Below are positions 1-7,589 of a DNA stretch of 10,305 bases, piece after piece. The translations under genes were made by a program, and so were the position numbers. Origin of the DNA: Deltaproteobacteria bacterium (lineage in GTDB: Bacteria; Myxococcota; UBA796; SXON01); assembly GCA_947483545.1 (NCBI GenBank), contig CANKNP010000186.1, positions 1-10,305 of the forward strand, written 5' to 3'. A model generated the notes under the pieces. That model worked only from the letters and a program-made list of their open reading frames with translations. It had not been told where the DNA came from and made no database searches. Within the stretch, counting starts at the first letter, position 1, and the number at the start of each line of letters is the position of its first letter.

Positions 1-1361
1 ATGCGAGTGCCCCCGCGAAGGCCCGCCAGCATCGACACGGCGAGGCCGATCGCGGCGGCGACGCCGAAGAGCAGCCCGCGTTTGGCGAACGCGAACGCGC
101 TCACGGCCGCGGAGAGGTTCAGCTTCCCCGCGCCGAACCGCAGCGGGTCGTCGGCCTTGTCCGTGTTGGCGAGCAGCGTGCGCTCGGCCTCCTCGGGGGT
201 GGCGCCCATGCCGATGAGCACCGCGAGGGCGCCCGCCACGTGGGGGCTCGCCATCGACGTGCCCTGGAACTCCTGCAGGTCCATCGCCCCGCCCTTGACG
301 ACCGCCTGCGTGATCCCACCCCCGGCCTCGCGCTTGTCCCCGCCCGGCGCCGCGATCTCGACGCCTTTTCCCCACGTGGAGTAAGGCGCGAGCGTGTCGT
401 TGGGCCCCAGCGCGCTCACCGCGATCGCGTGCTCGGCGTCCGCCGGGGAGCCCAGCCCCTCGCTGCTCGTGTTGCCCGCCGCCGCAACGACGAGCACCCC
501 CTTGGCCCTCGCCCGTTCCACAGCTTTGACCAGCACGTCGCTGTGACCGCCCCCCAGCGACATGTTGATGACCTGCGCGCCATCGTCCACCGCGGCGTCG
601 ATGGCCGCGGCGATCCAGGATGTTTGCCCCGAGCCGTTGGCCGACAGCACCTTGAGCGGCAGGATCGTCGCGTTCGGCGCGATGCCCGCTACCCCGACCC
701 CGTTGTTGGTCGCCTGGGCGATCGTGCCGGCCACATGCGTGCCATGGCCGTGGTCGTCCGCAGCGCTCGCTGTCCCTGGCACAAAGCTTCGCCCCGGCAG
801 GACGTTCGCCAGCTCCGCCGAAGCTGTCACGCCCGTGTCGATGACCGCGACGATCACGCCCCGGCCCCCGCCCGCCCGCCATCCTGCGGGTGCGCCGATC
901 CGCGCCAGGTTCCACTGCCCGCCGACCCCCGGGTCGTCGGGGTAGCCGAGCCACGCCTGTGGACCCGCCGGGACCTCGCCAACGGTGAAGATCTGCTCGA
1001 GCTCGACCGCTTCGATGAGCCCGCGGGTGGTGTTCAGGTTCGCCAGCATGGCGTCCATGTCCGCGCCGATCGGCAGGTCCGCGACGTAGAGCGCTGCGTC
1101 TTCGGCACCCGGGGCCACGAGCGTGAGCGGCAGGCCGAGGGCCTTGGCGACGGTGTCGAGGTCCGCGGGGGAGGCGTCGTCGAGCAGGTCGAACACCAGG
1201 CGTTCATCGCCCGGAGTTGCGAGCGCCGTGCCGGAGCCGGTCGCGTAGGGCACGGCGGGATCGCCGGGTACAAGGAAAAGCACCGCGAGGGCGCCGCCGG
1301 TCAGCGCGAGGGCGCCCAGGCGTGCGACGTTCGAGGAGGAGGAGGGTGCGGACTTCTTCAT
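1..1361 (-). CDS. S8 subtilisin-like serine protease with C-terminal membrane segment (3' end outside window)
   Basis: Exported endopeptidase of the subtilase (S8) family. Translation from the ATG at 1361-1359 gives 453 visible residues without a stop; the C-terminus lies beyond base 1. A basic, Ser-rich N-terminus (MKKSAPSSSS) followed by a hydrophobic stretch at residues 15-32 looks like a signal peptide or signal anchor. Residues about 53-125 resemble an inhibitory prodomain. The catalytic domain has Asp175 (VIDTGV), His206 (GHGTHVAGT), oxyanion Asn297 (AAGN) and Ser369 (GTSMASPH), so it should be active. Residues 429-448 are a hydrophobic helix flanked by KR and R, suggesting that after export the protease stays anchored in the inner membrane. 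A GAGG at 1366-1369 lies 4 bases before the ATG. It sits 58 bases downstream of the CoA-transferase on the same strand, so it may be read from the same operon or from its own promoter. The family call is certain; substrate and anchoring are inference. Confidence 0.95.
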   Translation of the reverse strand, partial: MKKSAPSSSSNVARLGALALTGGALAVLFLVPGDPAVPYATGSGTALATPGDERLVFDLLDDASPADLDTVAKALGLPLTLVAPGAEDAALYVADLPIGADMDAMLANLNTTRGLIEAVELEQIFTVGEVPAGPQAWLGYPDDPGVGGQWNLARIGAPAGWRAGGGRGVIVAVIDTGVTASAELANVLPGRSFVPGTASAADDHGHGTHVAGTIAQATNNGVGVAGIAPNATILPLKVLSANGSGQTSWIAAAIDAAVDDGAQVINMSLGGGHSDVLVKAVERARAKGVLVVAAAGNTSSEGLGSPADAEHAIAVSALGPNDTLAPYSTWGKGVEIAAPGGDKREAGGGITQAVVKGGAMDLQEFQGTSMASPHVAGALAVLIGMGATPEEAERTLLANTDKADDPLRFGAGKLNLSAAVSAFAFAKRGLLFGVAAAIGLAVSMLAGLRGGTR

Positions 1362-1388
1362 GAGGCCTCGGATCGGGGGTAATCACCG

Positions 1389-1403
1389 TCGTTTGACAAA
1401 CGA
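1389..1403. repeat. Short perfect palindrome between CoA-transferase and subtilase genes
   Basis: TCGTTTG-A-CAAACGA: 7-bp arms around one central base, in the 58-base gap (1362-1419) just upstream of the subtilase start. The symmetry and position would suit a dimeric repressor or activator site. On the minus strand it also contains TTGTCA, which resembles a -35 box, but no matching -10 box is found 16-18 bases downstream. There is no T-tract, so it is not an intrinsic terminator. The palindrome is seen directly; its function is a guess. Confidence 0.35.
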
Positions 1404-1419
1404 AGCCGGGGAAGGTTCC

Positions 1420-2546
1420 TTACAGGTGGTCTGCACGGAGGTTGCACACCGCCAGCTCCGCCAGGATCTCCTCGGTGTGCTCGCCCAAGTTCGGCGGCGG
1501 GCGGAACGCGACGGGCGCGAGCGGCGGGCTCGGGAAGCGCCAGGGGCCGATCTCGAGCGTGCGGGCGAGGGGATGGGCGAGGGAGTCGGGGACGGAGAGG
1601 GCCGGGCCGCACGGGACGCCAGCAGCGGCGAGGGTGAGGTCCCAGCTTTGGACGGTGCCGGTGGCGAGCGCGGCTTCGATGGCAGCGTCGAGGCGGGCCC
1701 GGTCGGCGACACGCGCGGCGATGCTGTGCCAGCCGGGATCGTCGGGGAGCGAGAGGGCGATCCGCAGCTTGTGCCAGAGCGGGTCGTTGGCGCAGCAGAT
1801 CGCGAGCCAGCCGTCGGCGCAGCGGTAGAGGTTGTAGGGCGCGATGGAGGGGTGCGCGTTCGAGGGCTCCGCGGGTGCGCGGCCGGCGTTGAGCCAAGAA
1901 GAGGCGTAGTACGCCAGGAGATGATGTTGCACGTCGAGCATGGAGATGACCCGATGGCAGCCGACTCCGGTGCGGGAGCGGTCCAAGAGGCCGAAGAGCA
2001 CCGCCTGGACGGCCACCTGCGCACTCGCCAGATCCGCGATGCTCGGGCCCGCCTTGCGCGGCGGATCCCCCGTCAGGCATGCGATCCCCCCCACCGCCTG
2101 CAGCACGAGATCGTACCCGGCCCGGCCGGACCAACCGAACATATCTGAGGGGGTCAGATCTGTGCTATCGTCGCCGAACGCGTGGATGGCGACGGAGACG
2201 AGGCCGGGGTTGGAGGCCCGGAGGACTGGATCGGAGAGGCCGAGGCGGGCCATGACCCCCGGGCGGAAATTCTCGACCACGACGTCTGCGTGACGCACAA
2301 GGTCCTTGGCGGTCTGGACGCCGGCCGGGGTCTTGAGATCCAGGACGATCGACCGCTTGTTGCGGTTGGCACAGGCAAAGTAGACGCTTTGACCAGCGGC
2401 CGGCCCCTCGGTCAGGAGCGGTTGAAAATGGCGGGTCTCATCGCCCTCCGGGGACTCGATCTTGACGATGTCAAAGCCCTGATCCCCGAGGATCTGCGTG
2501 GCCCAGGGGCCGGCCAGCACCCGGGTGAAGTCGATGACCCGGAAGC

Positions 2547-2550
<4 letters not shown>
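1420..2550 (-). CDS. Family III CoA-transferase (CaiB/BaiF type)
   Basis: Predicted to move CoA between an acyl-CoA donor and a carboxylic acid acceptor in the cytoplasm, as formyl-CoA transferase, CaiB and alpha-methylacyl-CoA racemase-like members do; the substrate cannot be read from sequence. The 376 residues carry the family N-terminus (RVIDFTRVLAGPWATQILGD, then VKIESPEGDETR), NKRSIVLDLKTPAG at about 63-77, ENFRPGVMARLGL at 93-105, and the predicted catalytic Asp173 in GPSIADLAS, matching the Asp that forms the aspartyl-CoA intermediate in this family. HPSIAPYNLYRCADGWLAI and the terminal NLGEHTEEILAEL are also typical. It is slightly shorter than the usual 380-410 residues but looks intact. 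The start is TTG (2550-2548), chosen because it overlaps the ABC ATPase stop by 4 bases (TTGA) and the family motif begins at once; no in-frame ATG lies nearby. Translational coupling is likely. A role linked to the ABC exporter is unexplained. Confidence 0.93.
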
Positions 2551-3424
<874 letters not shown>

Positions 3425-3428
<4 letters not shown>

Positions 3429-4333
3429 AGGTCACGACGTTGAAAGCGTGCAAAGCCGAACGCGAAGAACACCGTGGCCAGCAGCAGGCTGCGCCCCGTG
3501 GCGAGGACCAGGGTGACAGCATCGACGGACCAGAAGTCCGCCCAGTAGCGCGTCGGGATGACCAGGAGCAGCAGGTCACAGATGCGTCCCAAGGGCTCCG
3601 GACCCGAGCCCCAGGTGAGCACGCCGGTGGCGATGGGCATGGCGAAGAACGTGAGCGCAGCCATCACGCGCGCGCCGTTGGGGTTGCCCACAAGCAGGCT
3701 CGCGCCGAGCGCCATGCCTAGGAACGGGACTGCGAAGACGCAAGACCAGGCCGAGCGCACCACCAGGGTGACGAGCAGGTCGAGGGGCGGGTTGCCGTTC
3801 ATCATGCCGAGGCCCATGAGCCAGGCGAGGATCGCGCCGAGGGAGGCTGCGACCAGCCCGAGGCAGAGCTGCCCGAGGAGCTTGCCGACCGCGATCTCCA
3901 ACCTGCCGGTTCGGACCAGCAGAAACCGGATCGAGCGGGAGCGCACCTCGGTGCTGACCGTGCCCGCCGCCGTGAACACGAGGACCGCCGGAAGCAGGCC
4001 CATGCTGAACACGCCGACCCAGAGGCCCAAGGCCGGCTGGGCGAGGAGCGCCGCAGCGGTCTCTTTTCCGCCGACGATGGGGCCAAACAGGTCCTGGAGG
4101 TCGCCGTTCTGGAGCAATTCTGGGAGCATCGCGCCGGGCGTCGAGGTGCGCGGCACGCCCATGGTGTCTGCCAGTTCGCCCTCCGCCTGACTGAGGATCT
4201 CGGTGAACAGCCAGACCGCGAAGCCGATTCCGCCAAGGTAGGCGAGGATCACCAGCTGGAACAAGCGGGTTCGCACCGCCTCTCCCAACTCATACATGGC
4301 CACCCAGTAGGTGTCGGCGAGGGGGCGCATCAT
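3425..4333 (-). CDS. ABC-2 type transporter permease
   Basis: Inner-membrane permease (302 aa), partner of the ATPase that follows it. Hydrophobic segments lie at about residues 24-45, 102-125, 150-175, 186-214, 222-241 and 272-295, giving six transmembrane helices as usual for ABC-2 permeases. Between the first and second is a ~55-residue hydrophilic loop (48-100), probably periplasmic. After the second helix comes the charged segment STEVRSRSIRFLLVRTGRLE followed by IAVGKLLG, the cytoplasmic coupling-helix motif of ABC-2 permeases. The C-terminus FARFQRRDL, a last helix followed by basic residues, is also typical. Two ATG codons sit in tandem (4333 and 4330). The first overlaps the preceding gene's stop as ATGA, so it is taken as start. 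Direction is likely export; the substrate cannot be predicted. Confidence 0.9.
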
Positions 4334-5007
4334 TCGAATTCGGGCAGCGCTTCGAGCTTCGCGAGGCTCGCGACAGCCTCTCCGGACAGATACGAGAACG
4401 GGTCCACTGTCTCCGGGTCCACGCTGTCATACGCCTCCGCCGGCACGATGGCGCGCATCTGGTCGTCGGCGACGAGGACGATGTCCAGGGTGTCGGCGGC
4501 GAACTCCATCATGTCGCGGCGGTCGGGCTCGTCGCCGGCGTTCGCGGCGGCCACGAACTCGTCCACCTGGGCGCGGAGCTGGTTGTTCATCTCGTCCATC
4601 GCACGCTCGACAGCTTCCACCTGCTCATCTGACAGGTCACCCTGCTCGATGAGCGCGGCGAGGGCTTGGGAGCGGCGGGCGTCGAGCGCGGCCTGCATCA
4701 CGCCGACCTCTTTGGCCATGTCCACCGGGCCCGATGGGGGAGGGGGTTCGCCAGGCGCTGCGGGGTTGGCCGCGGTCGCGGTGTCGGCCTCCGGCGGGTC
4801 GTCCGGGGCGTTCAGCGCGTCGGGCGGCTTGGCCCGCAGGATGTCCCGGATCCCGTCCATGGCGCGCTCTCCCCGGCAATCGCCCTTGGATCGGGCCCGC
4901 AGCTCGTCCATCTCCTGGCGGGTCTGCAGCAGCTCCCCGCGGGGCTGCCAGGAGCCGAGCACGATGCCGATGACGAGCGCGAGGACGGCAGGGACGAAGG
5001 ACTTCAC
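4330..5007 (-). CDS. Membrane-anchored helical protein of unknown function
   Basis: I do not recognise a family for this 225-residue acidic protein. Residues 5-19 (VPAVLALVIGIVLGS) form a single N-terminal hydrophobic helix after MKSF, a signal anchor or uncleaved signal. A charged helix follows (about 22-60), then a Pro/Ala/Asp/Glu-rich linker (about 61-97). A second helical region (98-155) includes LSDEQVEAVERAMDEMNNQL, which may form a coiled coil and faintly recalls the LTxxQ-type motifs of Spy/CpxP periplasmic proteins, though not enough to assign it. The C-terminus is acidic. The start is GTG (5007-5005) with no clear Shine-Dalgarno. It is first in the cascade and overlaps the permease start (ATGA), so it is probably an accessory or periplasmic partner of the ABC exporter. 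The gene is convincing from its overlap and codon pattern; its role is inference. Confidence 0.82.
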   Translation of the reverse strand: MKSFVPAVLALVIGIVLGSWQPRGELLQTRQEMDELRARSKGDCRGERAMDGIRDILRAKPPDALNAPDDPPEADTATAANPAAPGEPPPPSGPVDMAKEVGVMQAALDARRSQALAALIEQGDLSDEQVEAVERAMDEMNNQLRAQVDEFVAAANAGDEPDRRDMMEFAADTLDIVLVADDQMRAIVPAEAYDSVDPETVDPFSYLSGEAVASLAKLEALPEFE

Positions 5008-5020
5008 GGCGGCGGCGTAT

Positions 5021-5050
5021 CCCGGGAGCCGGGGGGGGACCCGGGAGCCG
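5021..5050. repeat. 11-bp direct repeat upstream of the ABC cascade
   Basis: CCCGGGAGCCG occurs at 5021-5031 and again at 5040-5050, 19 bases apart start to start, separated by a G-run. Each copy includes the self-complementary CCCGGG. The core CCGGGAG recurs a third time at 5080-5086 inside the palindrome. The repeats lie 14-43 bases before the GTG start of the first cascade gene, i.e. in its probable leader. They could be a protein-binding site, or an accident of GC-rich sequence. Confidence 0.4.
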
Positions 5051-5068
5051 CAGCTGCCAGTTTTTTTC

Positions 5069-5091
5069 CCCTTCTCCCTCCGGGAGAAGGG
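5069..5091. repeat. Perfect 10-bp-arm palindrome (REP-like) beside a T7 tract
   Basis: Left arm CCCTTCTCCC (5069-5078), 3-base loop TCC, right arm GGGAGAAGGG (5082-5091), with no mismatch. Seven T residues precede it at 5061-5067. Read on the plus strand the T-run comes before the hairpin, and on the minus strand the hairpin is followed by A residues, so it is not an intrinsic terminator in either direction. Its form (pyrimidine-rich arm, tiny loop, intergenic position) matches the dispersed REP-like palindromes of many GC-rich proteobacteria. It lies in the leader of the minus-strand cascade and might affect mRNA structure. Confidence 0.6.
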
Positions 5092-5183
5092 TAGAACCGA
5101 CTGAACTCACAGCGCGGGGAACCGCGGAATATGCGCTTGCGTCTCCGCCCGCAGAAAACCGAAACAAAATTCGCGCATCCCTC

Positions 5184-5212
5184 TTGACGTGTCACCCCCA
5201 ACATGGTTCCAT
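5184..5212 (+). promoter_or_regulatory. Possible sigma-70-like promoter for the M23/pseudo-caspase pair
   Basis: TTGACG (5184-5189) matches five of six bases of the -35 consensus. At 17-base spacing the -10 position holds TTCCAT (5207-5212), only three of six matches. The location, about 90 bases before the ATG at 5300, suits a promoter for the two plus-strand genes. The -35 match is directly visible; the weak -10 makes this tentative, and an alternative sigma factor or a different site is equally possible. Confidence 0.25.
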
Positions 5213-5221
5213 TGGCAGACC

Positions 5222-5240
5222 GCCCCTCGATTCGGGGGGC
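5222..5240 (+). other. GC-rich hairpin in the presumed 5' leader of the M23 gene
   Basis: GCCCCTCG (5222-5229) pairs with CGGGGGGC (5233-5240) around a 3-base loop ATT, eight pairs including one G-T wobble. It overlaps the self-complementary GGGGGGCCCCCC (5234-5245), so two alternative foldings compete. If transcription starts near the candidate promoter at 5184-5212, this hairpin would lie close to the mRNA 5' end, about 60 bases before the ATG. C residues follow it rather than T, so it is not a terminator. Function unknown. Confidence 0.35.
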
Positions 5241-5299
5241 CCCCCCGCCGCCGTCCCCGCCCTCCTTCGCTCCCCGCTGCCCACCCCCGCAGGTCCCCC

Positions 5300-6379
5300 A
5301 TGCTCCCCGAATCCCTTCGCTACCCTCCGGGTGGCAAGCCCTGGCTCCTCTTTGGCGCCGTGGGCCTGTCCCTGTCCCTCAACCTGGGCCTCGCGCTCCG
5401 CTTGGCGAGGCCGGCCAGCTCGACCGTCGCGGTCACGTCCCCCGCGCCGGAGACCCCCGCCGCCCCCGCGGAGGTGCTCACCACCCCCGCGATCCAGGTG
5501 ATCGGCGACGACACGACGGTCTCCAACGCGCCCATCCCCAAGGACGAGGTCCCGCCGCTCCCCGAGCCCAGCGGGGCGCTGACCGAAGCGGGGACCCACG
5601 CCTTCCAGGGCGTCGTGAAATCCTCGATCTCCGCGACGTTTACCGGCGTGACGGACACCTCGCCCGCCGCGCTCTCCGCGGTCTACACGCGCCTGTTCGC
5701 CTGGGACATGGACATGCGGCGCGACCTGCACCGCGGTGATCTCATCGAGGTGCTCTACCAGCAGCCGGTCGGCCAGGAGCCGCTGGTGCTCGCCGCGCGG
5801 TTCACGAGCCAGCCGGGCTCTGCGACCGAGAAGGTCTACACCGCGTTGCGTTGGCAGGCGCCCGGCGACCGGTTCCCCTCGTACTGGTCGCTTGAGGGTG
5901 CGGAGGTCCCGAAGCGCCTCGTCTCGGGGCCGCTCCCCGACTATGAGCAGATCACCAGCCTTTTGAAGGACCGGCCGACGCACCAGGGCATGGACTTCAA
6001 GACCCCGGTCGGCACGCCCGTCGAGGCGCCCCGCTCGGGGACCGTGAGCCGGGTCAACTGGAACCATGTGGCGAACGGCAATTGCGTCGAGCTGGTGTTC
6101 AAAGATGGCGTGACCGCGAAGTTCTTGCACCTCAACGAGAACCTCGTCAAAGAGGGCCAGAGCGTCACGGCGGGCACGGTCATCGCGTACACGGGCAACA
6201 CGGGCCACTCGACGGGCGCGCACCTGCACTACCAGACTGAGAAGGGCGGTCGGACCGTCGATCCCATCGACTACCACGGCACGCTGCGTCGCCAGATCCA
6301 GCCGGATGCGCTGAGCCGTTTTGAGACCGACACCCAGCCGCTGATCGCCCAGCTCCAGGGGCAGGTCGCCCAGCGCTGA
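5300..6379 (+). CDS. M23 family murein endopeptidase (MepM/Csd3-like)
   Basis: Zinc metallopeptidase predicted to cut peptide cross-links in peptidoglycan on the periplasmic side of the inner membrane, allowing wall growth or remodelling. Of 359 residues, 15-33 form one membrane anchor, 40-95 a Pro/Ala-rich linker, and about 105-205 a domain with FAWDMDMRRDLHRGD (133-147) and IEVLY, the signature of the domain before the peptidase in MepM, ShyA and Csd3. The LytM/M23 domain (about 215-325) has the Zn ligands His228 and Asp232 (HQGMD) and His310 in HLH (308-310), with catalytic-site His277 (FLHL) and His308. It should therefore be active. The ATG at 5300 is preferred over an in-frame GTG at 5189: it has AGG at 5291-5293 with a 6-base gap, and it puts the anchor at the N-terminus. 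It is followed 31 bases later by the pseudo-caspase gene, probably in one operon. The cleavage specificity (D-Ala-mDAP) is inferred from relatives. Confidence 0.93.
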   Translation: MLPESLRYPPGGKPWLLFGAVGLSLSLNLGLALRLARPASSTVAVTSPAPETPAAPAEVLTTPAIQVIGDDTTVSNAPIPKDEVPPLPEPSGALTEAGTHAFQGVVKSSISATFTGVTDTSPAALSAVYTRLFAWDMDMRRDLHRGDLIEVLYQQPVGQEPLVLAARFTSQPGSATEKVYTALRWQAPGDRFPSYWSLEGAEVPKRLVSGPLPDYEQITSLLKDRPTHQGMDFKTPVGTPVEAPRSGTVSRVNWNHVANGNCVELVFKDGVTAKFLHLNENLVKEGQSVTAGTVIAYTGNTGHSTGAHLHYQTEKGGRTVDPIDYHGTLRRQIQPDALSRFETDTQPLIAQLQGQVAQR

Positions 6380-6396
6380 GTTACCCTTCGCGGTGC

Positions 6397-6403
6397 AAAG
6401 AGG
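6397..6403 (+). promoter_or_regulatory. Ribosome binding site deciding the pseudo-caspase start
   Basis: AAAGAGG lies 7 bases before the ATG at 6411. An in-frame GTG at 6393 would start within this site and has no comparable sequence in front. Starting at 6411 also gives a cleaner signal peptide (MAGSRPLGFA), so the ATG is preferred. Confidence 0.65.
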
Positions 6404-6410
6404 CAGAAGC

Positions 6411-7508
6411 ATGGCTGGATCGCGTCCCTTGGGCTTCGCCGCTGCGGCTGGGCTCGCGGCGTTGGCGGCGCTCGCCCCGGCCGAGGCCGTCGAGGGCCAG
6501 CGGGTCGCGCTCGTCATCGGGATCTCCGCCTACCAGCGGCTGCCCCCCGAGGTCGCCCTCGACACCGCGCGGTCCGAGGCCGCTGACCTGGCTCGGGCGC
6601 TGGAGCAGAGCGGCGGCTACGACCGCGTGCGGCTCCTGACCGACGCCTCCGCGACGCTGAAAAACCTCGACACTGCGCTGCGCGAGCAGATCGCCAACGA
6701 GGTGAGCGCCAACGACTCGTTCCTGCTCTACTTCGTCGGGCATGGCGTGGGCGCGGACTATGGCGAGCCGCGGCTGTTGCTCTACGACACCGATCCCGAC
6801 GCGCTCGAAGCCACCTCGATGTCGCTCACGGACCTCAACGCCCTGTTTGAAAATTACGTCCACTGCAAGAGCTACGTCGTCGCGTTCGACGCCGCGCACA
6901 CCGGCACGGTGAACAACCTGGCGCTGCTCGGCCCAACGGGCGACGATTGGCCGGGGCGCGGTCGATCCTCGTTCGTGGTCTCCGCCGCCGCGCCGCGCCA
7001 GACCGGCCGTCCCGGGGTGTTCTCCGGTGCGTTCCTGGACGGCGTCTCAGGCCGCGCAGACTCCGACCGGGACGGGTTCGTCACCGGCTCAGAGCTGAAC
7101 AACTTCCTCGTGAAGCTCGTGCCCCAGGCGACCGATGGCGTCCAAACGCCCACAGTTGTGTCCAGCTATGACCCCAACCTCGTCGTGTCGGAGGTGGCGG
7201 TGCCGACCACCGGGCCGGTCGAGACCCGGATCACAGCGCTCACACGGGCCTCACCGGGGACACGCGTGGACAAGGCCAAATTCGTGTTTCAAGGCGGCAC
7301 GCGCCAGTCCGTACAGTGCCAGGGCGAGGCCCCGATCTCGTGCGATCCCGCCTGCTACGTGTGGGACGTCCCCGCGGGGGGTTGCACCGTGAACATGACG
7401 GTCAATGGCGAGGATCTGGCCGGCGAGGTGAACGTGCTGTACCGCGGGGCGTATACCTGCGGGACGTTCCAGGGCGGGCTGAGGTGTTCGAGTCCGCCGC
7501 CGCCGTAG
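6411..7508 (+). CDS. Secreted caspase-like (C14) protein with catalytic Cys replaced by Ala
   Basis: 365 residues. A signal peptide (1 to about 26, ending APAEA) predicts export. Residues 30-240 have the caspase/metacaspase fold pattern: RVALVIGISAYQ at 31-42, the catalytic-type His111 in LLYFVGHGVG, and FDAAHTG at 159-165 where active members read DACHSG. The Cys is Ala162 (codon GCG), so no thiol nucleophile is present and peptidase activity is not expected. DSDRDGFVTGSE (217-228) is an EF-hand-like loop with acidic residues at positions 1, 3, 5 and 12, seen in some bacterial C14 proteins and possibly Ca-binding. The last ~65 residues contain six Cys (303, 311, 315, 325, 350, 359), suggesting disulfides in an extracytoplasmic domain, then a terminal run of Pro. 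The frame is intact with GC-rich third positions, so it is a maintained pseudoenzyme rather than a decaying gene. It lies 31 bases after the M23 gene; a regulatory or binding role at the envelope is inference. Confidence 0.88.
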   Translation: MAGSRPLGFAAAAGLAALAALAPAEAVEGQRVALVIGISAYQRLPPEVALDTARSEAADLARALEQSGGYDRVRLLTDASATLKNLDTALREQIANEVSANDSFLLYFVGHGVGADYGEPRLLLYDTDPDALEATSMSLTDLNALFENYVHCKSYVVAFDAAHTGTVNNLALLGPTGDDWPGRGRSSFVVSAAAPRQTGRPGVFSGAFLDGVSGRADSDRDGFVTGSELNNFLVKLVPQATDGVQTPTVVSSYDPNLVVSEVAVPTTGPVETRITALTRASPGTRVDKAKFVFQGGTRQSVQCQGEAPISCDPACYVWDVPAGGCTVNMTVNGEDLAGEVNVLYRGAYTCGTFQGGLRCSSPPPP

Positions 7509-7589
7509 GGGGATCGCGGGGGTTGTCGCGCCATTTGGGCGGCTCGGTGCCCGGATCGTGGCGTTGGGTGTGGCCGGGAACGCCGCTGA

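Larger units (their letters stand above)
5008..5299. promoter_or_regulatory. Divergent intergenic region between ABC cascade and M23 gene
   Basis: These 292 bases separate the minus-strand cascade (GTG at 5007) from the plus-strand M23 gene (ATG at 5300), so promoters for both should lie here. Base composition is less GC-biased in the middle (about 5099-5215, with AT-rich patches such as GGAATATG and GAAACAAAATT), flanked by long G and C runs. For the minus strand the best -10-like hexamer is CATATT (5133-5128), without a good -35 box. The region holds a direct repeat, a perfect palindrome and a GC hairpin, listed separately. I see no small gene here; possible readings upstream of 5300 are Pro/Arg-rich and lack a ribosome site. 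Confidence 0.5.

Noticed and set aside
240..1382. Plus-strand open frame of 380 codons at the left end
   Set aside because: It lies antisense to the subtilase, whose catalytic motifs are all in the minus frame. The product is Arg-rich low-complexity with no domain.
1358..2148. Open frames on both strands overlapping the CoA-transferase 3' half (258, 262 and 213 codons)
   Set aside because: Arg/Pro-rich or Gly/Arg-rich products typical of GC-rich off-frame reading; they conflict with the well-supported CoA-transferase frame.
5061..5091. Intrinsic terminator
   Set aside because: The hairpin is strong, but the T-run precedes it on the plus strand and reads as A after the hairpin on the minus strand, so neither orientation fits.
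5189..5299. N-terminal extension of the M23 protein from GTG at 5189
   Set aside because: The added 37 residues are Pro/Arg-rich and would bury the membrane anchor. The codon overlaps the candidate -35 box, and the ATG at 5300 has an AGG nearby.
5192..6517. Long minus-strand open frame (441 codons) opposite the M23 gene
   Set aside because: The product is Arg/Gly/Ala-rich with no recognisable motif, as expected for the antisense of a GC-rich gene. The plus-strand frame carries the full M23 motif set.
7560..7584. Bidirectional terminator in the 81-base gap between the convergent genes
   Set aside because: Only a 6-bp stem (GGCGTT/AACGCC) with a 13-base loop and no T-tract; too weak to call.
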